Assembly: GCA_947476295.1 (NCBI GenBank)
Contig: CANJQC010000005.1
Coordinates: 27,300-91,299 of the forward strand
Direction: 5' to 3'
DNA: 64,000 bases
Source of the DNA: Planctomycetaceae bacterium
GTDB lineage: Bacteria > Planctomycetota > Planctomycetia > Planctomycetales > Planctomycetaceae
Shown here: positions 56,145-64,000 of the stretch, in pieces
Layout: every line of letters starts with the position of its first letter
Position numbering within the stretch: the first letter of the stretch is position 1
Notes under the pieces: generated by a model
What the model saw: only the letters and a program-made list of their open reading frames with translations
Told to the model about the DNA's origin: nothing
The model's database searches: none
Program-made: the position numbers and the translations under genes

Positions 56145-58391
56145 ATGGCCTTAATAAAACACAACCTGATCCCGCGCGGCGAACTGCGTAAGCTGTGGCT
56201 TTCCGCAGTTGTGGTCCTAATTTTATTCCGAACCGCAGCGGCTGGCGAAGAGTTTCGCAGCGTCAGCTTCGTCAATGACGTCGTGCCGGTGCTGACAAAG
56301 GCGGGCTGCAATGCGGGCGTTTGTCATGCGAAGGCTGGCGGCGGACAGAACGGGTTTCAGCTTTCGTTACTCGGTTTTGAGTTTCAGGACGACTACGAGC
56401 ATCTGGTCAAAGAGGGTCGCGGGCGAAGATTGTTTCCGGCGGCTCCTGAGCGCAGTCTGCTTCTGATGAAAGCGGCTGGAAAGATGCCACATGGTGGCGG
56501 CGTTCGCCTGCAGACCGAATCCGAGGGATACACGCTGCTGTTGAACTGGATTCGACAAGGGGTAGCTTACGACGGGGACACCGCACCGCAATTGACGAGC
56601 ATAGAGGTTCAGCCGAATCGCGGCACCTTGATGCGAAACGCGGCGCAGCAACTGAAGGCCATCGCCAAGTATGCGGACGGCAGCGAACGAGATGTCACGG
56701 GATTCGCCCTGTTTGAATCCAACGACAAGAGCATGGCTGATGTCGCCGACGGCGGGCTCGTGCAGATTTCGGACATTCCCGGCAAAGTCGCCATCATGGT
56801 GCGGTATCAGGGCAGGGTCGCAGTCTTCAATGCATCCGTCCCATTGGGTGCTCCGGTTGACAGTGTGCCCGCTTCAAAGAATTTTGTCGATGACTTTGTC
56901 TTCGGCAATCTGAAGGAAATCGGAGTTCCCCCGTCGCCGGTTTGTGACGATGCGACGTTTCTTCGCCGTGTCTCCCTAGACATTTCTGGTCGACTTCCCA
57001 CAGACGAAGAAGCAACGGCCTTCCTGACCAGTCAGGACGCGGACAAACGCGATCAAGTCATCGACCGCCTGCTGCGAAGTCCAGAGTATGCGGACTACTT
57101 CGCAAACAAATGGACGGCGATGCTGAAGAATCGGCGTGATGACGCCAGCGACATGACATCGAACTTTGCATTCTATGCATGGGTCCGAGACAGTCTGCTC
57201 GCGAATAAGTCATATGATCAGTTGGTCCGCGAACTGCTGGCGGCGACCGGTACTGTGATCGCCAATCCGCCGGTAGCATGGTACAAACGTGTTAAGGAAC
57301 CGAAGCAGCAACTGGAAGATGTGGCTCAGTTATTTCTAGGCGTGCGGATGCAGTGTGCGCAGTGTCATCACCATCCGTTTGAACGCTGGAGCCAGGATGA
57401 CTACTACAGTTTTTCCGCGTTCTTTACTCAGGTCGGAAGAAAGCCTTCCGCGACGCGCGGGGAAGACCTCATTTTTCACAAGCGCGGCGTCGCCGGGGCC
57501 GCAAATATCAAGACCGGCCTGACGCTGAAACCTGCGGCGCTGGGGGATGCGATCCCTGCGATTGCTCCGGACGAAGACCCGCGACTCAAGCTGGCGGACT
57601 GGATGAGTTCACCCGAGAATCCGTTCTTCGCGAAGGCTCTGGTGAATCGCTACTGGAAGCATTTCTTTCGACGAGGTCTGATTGAACCGGAAGACGATAT
57701 TCGCGATACGAATCCGCCGACGAATCCTGAACTGCTGGGGGCTCTGGAACATCATTTCCATGCCAGCGGCTTTGATCTGAAGGAACTTGTTCGAGTCATC
57801 ACGCGGTCAAACGCTTATCAGCTGAGTTCCGTCCCTAACCAGTACAACGTCGCGGATCAGCAGAACTACTCCCGCTATTATCCTCGCCGATTGCAGGCCG
57901 AGGTGATGCTGGATGCGATTGATGATTTGACGGGTGCTCAAACGGATTTCCCAAATCTTCCGACTGGTACGCGGGCGATTGCTTTGCCGGATAACAGCTA
58001 CAATAACGCCTCACCGTTTCTGAAAGTCTTCGGGCGACCGGAGAACGAAAGTGTTTGCGAATGCGAACGAGTTCAGTCTTCGAGTCTGGCGCAGAGCCTG
58101 CATTTAATGAATGCCGGGGACATCAAGGCCAAGCTCGCGACAGGCAGCGGTCGCGCAGACCGATTGTCAAAATCAGAACAACCTACGGACCAAAAAATTC
58201 GCGAATTGTACATGGTGGCAGTCGCGCGTGAGCCGCGCGCCGATGAATGGAAGGTCGCGTTGGATTATCTTGCAGAACCACGCATCGATGCGGCGGGGAA
58301 TCCGATTGATCCTCAAAAGGCAAATACCGAAAACTTCCAAGATCTGATCTGGGCGTTGATCAATACGAAAGAATTTTTGTTTAATCATTAG
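56145..58391 (+). CDS. DUF1549/DUF1553 (PSCyt2/PSD1-like) protein
   Basis: RRVSLDISGRLPTDEEATAFL; LFLGVRMQCAQCHHHPFERWSQDDYYSFSAFF; ALVNRYWKHFFRRGLIEPEDDIRDTNPPTNPELL. Confidence 0.92.
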   Translation: MALIKHNLIPRGELRKLWLSAVVVLILFRTAAAGEEFRSVSFVNDVVPVLTKAGCNAGVCHAKAGGGQNGFQLSLLGFEFQDDYEHLVKEGRGRRLFPAAPERSLLLMKAAGKMPHGGGVRLQTESEGYTLLLNWIRQGVAYDGDTAPQLTSIEVQPNRGTLMRNAAQQLKAIAKYADGSERDVTGFALFESNDKSMADVADGGLVQISDIPGKVAIMVRYQGRVAVFNASVPLGAPVDSVPASKNFVDDFVFGNLKEIGVPPSPVCDDATFLRRVSLDISGRLPTDEEATAFLTSQDADKRDQVIDRLLRSPEYADYFANKWTAMLKNRRDDASDMTSNFAFYAWVRDSLLANKSYDQLVRELLAATGTVIANPPVAWYKRVKEPKQQLEDVAQLFLGVRMQCAQCHHHPFERWSQDDYYSFSAFFTQVGRKPSATRGEDLIFHKRGVAGAANIKTGLTLKPAALGDAIPAIAPDEDPRLKLADWMSSPENPFFAKALVNRYWKHFFRRGLIEPEDDIRDTNPPTNPELLGALEHHFHASGFDLKELVRVITRSNAYQLSSVPNQYNVADQQNYSRYYPRRLQAEVMLDAIDDLTGAQTDFPNLPTGTRAIALPDNSYNNASPFLKVFGRPENESVCECERVQSSSLAQSLHLMNAGDIKAKLATGSGRADRLSKSEQPTDQKIRELYMVAVAREPRADEWKVALDYLAEPRIDAAGNPIDPQKANTENFQDLIWALINTKEFLFNH

Positions 58392-58412
58392 GTGATGGGT
58401 CCGGCCTTGGGT

Positions 58413-58500
58413 TCAGGCCCGGAGGGCTGTCAGAACCTTTGCCGGGGCCGTGAGGCCCCGGAAAAACGTCCACTATGAGCTACAGGCCTGAAAGGCCGAA
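58413..58500 (+). repeat. Left REP/BIME-like arm with three palindromes
   Basis: AGGCCCGGAGGGCTG; CCGGGGCC-GTGA-GGCCCCGG; GGCCT-GAA-AGGCC. Confidence 0.85.
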
Positions 58501-58521
58501 ACAATCAAGCAAAATGCAGCG

Positions 58522-58971
58522 ATGAGTACACACCAGCAGTTGCTATATCACATTGTATTCAGCACAAAGAATCGACAGCGTTGGCTTACCGACGGGTTTC
58601 GTGAGAGTGTTTTTTCTTATCTGGCAGGTACTGCGAACAAACTCGAAGGAACAGCGATTCTGGTTGGAGGCTACTATGATCATGTGCATCAGTTAGTCAA
58701 AATTCCGGCTAAGATTGCTGTCTCCGATTTTGTTGGCTCTTTGAAGTGCAATACCAGTAAACACATCAACGAAACGGGCAAAAGAATTGAGAAGTTTGGA
58801 TGGCAAGATGGTTTCGGTGCGTTTTCGGTGAGCGTTTCTCAGAAGCCCAGAGTGTATTCATACGTTGAACGACAGATGGACCATCATGCCCGCGAGTCGT
58901 TTGAAGACGAGTACCTGAATTTACTGAACAAGCACGAAGTGGATTATGATCCGAAGTATGTATGGGATTGA
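58522..58971 (+). CDS. IS200-like/REP-associated Y1 tyrosine transposase
   Basis: 149 aa; YHIVFSTKNRQRWL N-terminus; HUH-type motif DHVHQLVKIP; SVSVSQKPRVYSYVERQMDHHARESFEDEYLNLL. Confidence 0.9.
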   Translation: MSTHQQLLYHIVFSTKNRQRWLTDGFRESVFSYLAGTANKLEGTAILVGGYYDHVHQLVKIPAKIAVSDFVGSLKCNTSKHINETGKRIEKFGWQDGFGAFSVSVSQKPRVYSYVERQMDHHARESFEDEYLNLLNKHEVDYDPKYVWD

Positions 58972-58976
58972 TTGTA

Positions 58977-59064
58977 TCGGCCTTTCAGGCCTACAGAACA
59001 TCCCGGTTTCGCTTCCGGGGCCTTGCGGCCCCGGCAGTGGCTGTGACAGCCCTCCGGGCCTGAA
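58977..59064 (-). repeat. Right REP/BIME-like arm, inverted relative to the left arm
   Basis: Reverse complement reads TTCAGGCCCGGAGGGCTGTCAC...CCGGGGCC-GCAA-GGCCCCGG...AGGCCTGAAAGGCCGA. Confidence 0.85.
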
Positions 59065-59086
59065 AAATGTGCGTAGAGACATCAAA

Positions 59087-61333
59087 ATGAAGATTTACGG
59101 AATTGCATCTCGATTAATTCTATCGGCCGCTGTTCTGATTGTGGCAACCACAACACTCCATGCACAATCAGTTTGCCTGCCGCTGCCGCGACTGTTGACG
59201 ACCATGCCGATGGGTGGAACTGTGGGCACTCAGTTTGAAATTACGATCACGGGAGAAAACATCGAAGACGTCAGCGAGCTGATGTTTACGCATTCGGGAC
59301 TTGCGGCCACACCGAAGCTCGATGCAAACGGTCAGCCGGAAGCGAACAAGTACATTGTGACGATTGCTGCGGATTGCCCGACGGGAATCCATGAAGCTCG
59401 GTTGATGACGCGTCTGGGCATTTCGTCCGCGCGTGTCTTCTGTGTCGATACTTTGCCGGAAGTCATACAGGTCGCACCGAACACGGCGCTGGCGACTGCG
59501 ATGGAGCTGAAAGTCAACTCCATCTGCAATGCGGTGATGACAACAAAAGCCGTCGATCATTACTGGTTTGATGCCGTCAAGGGACACCGATACATTGTCA
59601 ACTGTGCGTCGCGAGGCATTGATTCGAAACTCGACGCCGTGCTGATTATCGGCGATTCGGTCGGTCGTGATCTGGTCGTCGAACGCCGTGGTGGCACGCT
59701 GGATTTCACCGCCACCGAAGGCGGCCGCCAAGCGATCAAAATACACGAGCTGACTTTCAAAGGCGGCCCTGCGTATTACTACCGACTGGCGCTGCAGGAA
59801 CTGACTGCGGATGCGGCGATTCCGGAATTTGCATCGACAAAGACCGTCAACTCATTCTCATGGCCACCGGCTGGACTCGCGGCCAGCGCCGCATTAAATG
59901 AAACAGAGCCGAACAACGAGCAGGGTCAGGCTCAGAAGATTTCACTACCGTGCGACATTGCCGGGAATTTCTTCCCGGCGGCTGACGTCGATCGATTTGA
60001 ATTCACAGCGACAAAGGGCGATGTGTGGTGGGTGGAAGTCGCGTCTGAGCGACTGGGACGTCCGACCGATCCAGCTGTCCTTGTGCAGCATGTGAGCGGC
60101 GCGGGGGCCGATGAGAAATTGACTGATGTAGTCGAATTCACAGACATCGCCAGTCCGATGAAACCATCCAGCAACGGCTATGCGTACGACGGACCTCCTT
60201 ATGACGGTGGTTCCGCCGATATCATCGGAAAGCTGGAGATCAAAGAAGACGGCGTGCATCGTCTGCAGTTGACGGATCTGTTCGGCGGGACTCGCAACGA
60301 CGCTCGCAACGTCTATCGTTTGATCATTCGCAAAGCGGCGCCGGACTTCGCTGTGGCGGCCTGGGGGCTGCATATGGAACTCCGCAACGGTGACCGCAAC
60401 GCACTTTCCAAACCGCTCGCGCTGCGTGCTGGTGCGACAACGGCTCTGGAAGTTGTCGCTGTGCGGCGAGATGGCTTCGATGGAGCCATTGAACTAGTAA
60501 TGGAAGGTTTGCCTGATGGCGTGACGGCTCAGGGACTGAAAATCTCGGCAGGCCAGACACGCGGCATCATGCTCATCACCGCCGATCAGAACGCACCGCG
60601 GGCGTTGGGGAATGTGTCGTTCTACGGCAGAGCGATTCTGGGCGAGGCCACGACGACCCGGCCGGTGCATATGGCAGCGATGGCATGGCCGATTGTGGAT
60701 TCATGGGGTGAGATTCCAAGTCCTCGTCTGGTCACGGGTTTGCCGATTTCGGTCACCACATCTGAGTTCGCTCCGATCACGATCGCAGCGAATGAGAAGA
60801 AAGTGTGGGAAGTTGCGGCTGGTGAAAAGCTGACGATTCCGCTTGTAAATACTCGTCGCAGTGAGTTTTCCGGATCGACTTTGCAGCTGAGAACCTTCGG
60901 AGCGGGGTTCGAACAGGTGCCGCGTTTTGATGTCTCGCTGGACGCCGATCAATCGGAAGCCGTGCTGGACCTGGCGGCATTGAAAACTCCGCCAGGCGAT
61001 TATCTGATCGCATTCTATGGCAGTGCGGTGGTGAAATACCGATACAATCCAGAGACCGTGGCAGTTGCCGAGGCGGCTCAGAAAAAAGCAACAGAAGAAG
61101 CCGCGTTGGCCACCGCAGACGTTCAGCGATTGACTGCTGAAGCGGCTGCAGCGGCTTCCGAAACCAAAGCCGCAGCCGACGTGGCCGTGACGGACGCGAC
61201 AGCAAAGAAACAAACAGCCGATGCTGCGGTCGCTGCCGCTGCCGCGAAACTCAAAGCCGCAACGGATCTGGCGGCACCAAGAGATACTGCGGATATTGTG
61301 TTGTCGGAACCCATTGCCATTCGTGTCAAGTAA
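59087..61333 (+). CDS. Secreted protein with pre-peptidase C-terminal (PPC)-like regions and an Ala-rich coiled-coil segment near the C-terminus
   Basis: Signal-like KMKIYGIASRLILSAAVLIVATTTLHAQ; NETEPNNEQGQAQKISLPCDIAGNFFPAADVDRFEFTATKGDVWWVEV; AAAAASETKAAADVAVTDATAKKQ. Confidence 0.75.
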   Translation: MKIYGIASRLILSAAVLIVATTTLHAQSVCLPLPRLLTTMPMGGTVGTQFEITITGENIEDVSELMFTHSGLAATPKLDANGQPEANKYIVTIAADCPTGIHEARLMTRLGISSARVFCVDTLPEVIQVAPNTALATAMELKVNSICNAVMTTKAVDHYWFDAVKGHRYIVNCASRGIDSKLDAVLIIGDSVGRDLVVERRGGTLDFTATEGGRQAIKIHELTFKGGPAYYYRLALQELTADAAIPEFASTKTVNSFSWPPAGLAASAALNETEPNNEQGQAQKISLPCDIAGNFFPAADVDRFEFTATKGDVWWVEVASERLGRPTDPAVLVQHVSGAGADEKLTDVVEFTDIASPMKPSSNGYAYDGPPYDGGSADIIGKLEIKEDGVHRLQLTDLFGGTRNDARNVYRLIIRKAAPDFAVAAWGLHMELRNGDRNALSKPLALRAGATTALEVVAVRRDGFDGAIELVMEGLPDGVTAQGLKISAGQTRGIMLITADQNAPRALGNVSFYGRAILGEATTTRPVHMAAMAWPIVDSWGEIPSPRLVTGLPISVTTSEFAPITIAANEKKVWEVAAGEKLTIPLVNTRRSEFSGSTLQLRTFGAGFEQVPRFDVSLDADQSEAVLDLAALKTPPGDYLIAFYGSAVVKYRYNPETVAVAEAAQKKATEEAALATADVQRLTAEAAAAASETKAAADVAVTDATAKKQTADAAVAAAAAKLKAATDLAAPRDTADIVLSEPIAIRVK

Positions 61334-61440
61334 CTCGTTCAACCGCGTGCCCATCGGGCCGCGCTCACCAGAAGAGCGCGGGGCGATGCCCACGCGGTTA
61401 AACGATAAGAAGTAACATTTTTCCCTCAACCGGTGTCACC

Positions 61441-62895
61441 ATGAGCGATCCATTTTATGCATCATCCGTCGTCCGATGTCCCGGACCATACGCCTTTGGC
61501 TCAGCCGGGCGTCGAGGTTTCATCCGCATGGGATTGGCAGGGTTTGCCAGCATGAGTCTGCCTGGGCTGCTGCGGTTGCAGGCGGCAAATGCTCAGGCGA
61601 ACGAGGTGAGTGGAAAACCGGCCAGCGAAAAGACGGCCGTCATCATGGTCTGGAAGCCGGGCGGATGTTCGCACATCGATACGTACGATCCAAAGCCTGA
61701 CTCCGGAAGCGAATATCGCGGTCCGTTCTCAACGATCGACACGAAGGTCCCCGGTTTGCAGTTCACAGAACTGCTACCGATGCAGGCGGCGATCGCTGAC
61801 AAGTTCACTGTGCTGCGATCGATGCGCCAGACGGCGGGCGGACATCCTGCCGGTTCAATGCAAATGTTGTCCGGCGATCCGGATACACGCGACAAACCAA
61901 AACCGAAGTTTCCGGACTGGATGACCGTCACAAATTATCTGCGTTCGCAAGGTGGTCCTCGTATAAATCCGTTACCTCTATATGTGGGCATCAAACCGCC
62001 ACTGGAATACAATGGGCCGGCGTATCTGGGCGACGCCTATTCGCCGTTCACCGTGAATGGTGATCCAAACCTGCCGACATTTTCCGTTCCGAACATCGGG
62101 CTGTCAGATCAGAGCGAAATCCAACGAATCGACCGACGCTCATCTCTGCGGCAGAACCTCGACACTCTCGAACGCGCCTTTGATCGGCAGGGCGAGCTCG
62201 GAGCACTCGACCAGTTCGAAGAGCAGGCCATGACGCTGCTTACGAATCCGCAGACGCGCGATGCCTTTGATCTGACAAAGGAAGACGATCGCACCCGAGA
62301 CCGCTACGGTCGCAATTCGTGGGGTCAGCAGTTGCTGATGTCGCGTCGATTAATCGAAGCGGGTGTCGAAGTTCTGACAACCAGTCTGAACGGCCCCCTG
62401 TGTGGCCGCGTTCAGAACTGGGACGACCATGCCGTCAATCACCACGTCTTTGATGCATTACGATTCCGCGCTAAGGCGTATGATCAGGCCGTTTCGGCAC
62501 TGATTGAAGACATCAACCAGCGCGGTCTCGATAAGCGAGTACTCGTCGTCGTCACTGGAGAATTCGGTCGCACACCAAAGATCGAACATTCCCCGAGTAC
62601 CGGTGCCGGTGATGCCAGCGCGCCGGCGGGAACGATGCAGCCGGGTCGGGATCACTGGCCTCGGGCATTCTCAAACATCTGGGCCGGCGGTGGAATTGAA
62701 ACCGGCCGCGTCATCGGTGCCACCGACAAACGCGGCGAAGATTCCATCGAACGTATTTGTTCGGCCGGTGATTTCCTCGCCACGATCTACCATCACCTTG
62801 GCATCGACGCCGCGCACACGCTCATTAAGGACTTCAACGGTCGCCCGACACCGATCGTGGATCACGGCAAGCCGATTCCTGAATTGATGGGATGA
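61441..62895 (+). CDS. DUF1501 domain-containing protein with Tat-like signal
   Basis: GRRGFIRMGLAGFASMSLPGLLRLQAANA; VWKPGGCSHIDTYDPKPDS; VVTGEFGRTPKIEHSP; GRDHWPRAFSNIWAGGGI. Confidence 0.92.
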   Translation: MSDPFYASSVVRCPGPYAFGSAGRRGFIRMGLAGFASMSLPGLLRLQAANAQANEVSGKPASEKTAVIMVWKPGGCSHIDTYDPKPDSGSEYRGPFSTIDTKVPGLQFTELLPMQAAIADKFTVLRSMRQTAGGHPAGSMQMLSGDPDTRDKPKPKFPDWMTVTNYLRSQGGPRINPLPLYVGIKPPLEYNGPAYLGDAYSPFTVNGDPNLPTFSVPNIGLSDQSEIQRIDRRSSLRQNLDTLERAFDRQGELGALDQFEEQAMTLLTNPQTRDAFDLTKEDDRTRDRYGRNSWGQQLLMSRRLIEAGVEVLTTSLNGPLCGRVQNWDDHAVNHHVFDALRFRAKAYDQAVSALIEDINQRGLDKRVLVVVTGEFGRTPKIEHSPSTGAGDASAPAGTMQPGRDHWPRAFSNIWAGGGIETGRVIGATDKRGEDSIERICSAGDFLATIYHHLGIDAAHTLIKDFNGRPTPIVDHGKPIPELMG

Positions 62896-62973
62896 TTGTA
62901 TAGGAAGGGTGGTCGCACATGGGGCCACGTTTGGTTTTCGCCAATCTTCCCAGAGACAACATTGGCTCGTAAT

Positions 62974-62999
62974 CCGACGGACATGAATGTCCATCTTAC
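62974..62999. repeat. Half-copy C of the 122-nt TIR element end, overlapping the stop codon of the minus-strand gene
   Basis: CCGACGGACATGAATGTCCATCTTAC is the reverse complement of the copy B left end (TGGACATTCATGTCCGTCGG). Confidence 0.6.
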
Positions 63000-63988
63000 T
63001 TGTGACTGATCCGAATACGGCGGTACTCCATCTGGCCGCGGTCGCCTTCCAGACCGATCGGGCCGGCGGCGGGAACCTTCATCGCCGCTTCAATCACTTC
63101 TCCGTTGCAGGTGCAGTGAGCAACTCCGTCTTTCACGACAACGACCAGCTCGTTCCAGTCACCGGACCTGAAGTTCTTCAGCTCCTTGTACGGTCCGGCG
63201 AGCGGAAAGTCGCGGCACTGAAGTTGAGGCTCGCGAATGAAGACGCCACTGTCGGCGTTCGGTGTTGCTCGGAATTCCAGTTTGAGTGTGAATTCGCCAC
63301 TGAATTCGCGAGTTGTATACAGTTGCTGAATCTTGCGGCCTTCCGGCGGCGTCGTCACCACAAGACGGCCGTTCTTTGCCAGATAGCGACCTTCGGGCGT
63401 GACAACTTTGCCGTCGAAGCTGACCGGTTCGTCAACAAACGGCCACGAGACGCCCGGATCACTCGCCATCCATTTAAGAGCCCCATCGCGTGATTTTTCC
63501 GGAGTCACTCGATAGCCCCAACCGGTGAGGTCTTGGCCATTGAACAGACTCTTGAAACCAGACTCCAAAAAAAAATCGTCGGCTTCCGTATCGACAAATC
63601 CCAGAGTCGCGAGGACCGGTCGCAGCGCGCCAGCCCATTTTGCGTAACCGATGTCGTTGGGATGCAGCAGATCGGGCATTTCCTCAGCTTTGGCATCACC
63701 GTTTTCGTTGGCAAACAGAGTCCATGTATCCAGCACCGTGATCTGCGGATCGCCCTGGACAGCCTTGGCACATAGCGTGTTGATCTCCTTGATCTTGTCA
63801 GCAGGGCGGCTCTTTGATTCGGAACTTGGAAAGACCTGACACAATACGATCGGCATTTCGGGATTGTGTTTTTTCAGAGCCGCGATGATGAGCTTGACGT
63901 TGTCGGCGATGACTTGGGGCTCAGCCTTTTCTTCGAGGTCGTTTGTGCCCATGAGCATCACAACGCCAGACGGATTGAGATCCAGCAC
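62996..63988 (-). CDS. SGNH/GDSL hydrolase fused to DUF1080; N-terminus outside the window
   Basis: VVMLMGTNDLEEKAEPQVIADNVKLIIAALKKHNP (SGNH-like); FKSLFNGQDLTGWG...GVFIREPQLQCRDFPLAGPYKELKNFRSGDWNELVVVVKDG (DUF1080). Confidence 0.88.
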   Translation of the reverse strand: MLDLNPSGVVMLMGTNDLEEKAEPQVIADNVKLIIAALKKHNPEMPIVLCQVFPSSESKSRPADKIKEINTLCAKAVQGDPQITVLDTWTLFANENGDAKAEEMPDLLHPNDIGYAKWAGALRPVLATLGFVDTEADDFFLESGFKSLFNGQDLTGWGYRVTPEKSRDGALKWMASDPGVSWPFVDEPVSFDGKVVTPEGRYLAKNGRLVVTTPPEGRKIQQLYTTREFSGEFTLKLEFRATPNADSGVFIREPQLQCRDFPLAGPYKELKNFRSGDWNELVVVVKDGVAHCTCNGEVIEAAMKVPAAGPIGLEGDRGQMEYRRIRISHK

Positions 63989-64000
63989 GTCTCCCTTCAG

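Larger units (their letters stand above)
58413..59064 (+). mobile_element. RAYT/REP (BIME-like) element: Y1 transposase gene between two inverted palindromic arms
   Basis: Left arm 58413-58500 and right arm 58977-59064 are inverted copies sharing TTCAGGCCCGGAGGGCTGTCA, TGCCGGGGCCGNNAGGCCCCGGAA and AGGCCTGAAAGGCCGA blocks in the same order. Confidence 0.85.

Overview
This 64 kb window is a bacterial chromosome segment that looks planctomycetal. The markers are DUF1501 and DUF1549/DUF1553 proteins, a sulfatase, an SGNH+DUF1080 protein, a LEPR-XLL-like surface protein, TIGR02999-type ECF sigma factors and Ser/Thr kinases. Core genes include purL (PurS-PurS-PurL architecture), an aroD-aroE fusion, thyX, ogt, ugd, nagA and a tRNA-Lys(UUU). 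Accessory content includes an FtsK/EssC-like tandem ATPase, a GldA/GldFG/DUF4340-type ABC system, and an efflux island (OMF, Cys-rich small protein, two tandem RND pumps, adaptor). The strongest non-gene signal is a set of small palindromic repeat families: (1) a complete REP/BIME-like element of about 650 bp around a Y1 (IS200-like/RAYT) transposase, with 88-nt inverted arms whose main hairpins carry GNRA-type loops; (2) two 122-nt TIR elements plus half-copies; (3) a 147-bp in-frame element with inverted palindromic ends inside purL; (4) a repeat that supplies the C-terminus of a glycosyltransferase; (5) a diverged repeat found at two convergent gene junctions. All calls come from reading the sequence and the supplied ORF track; no database search was run.
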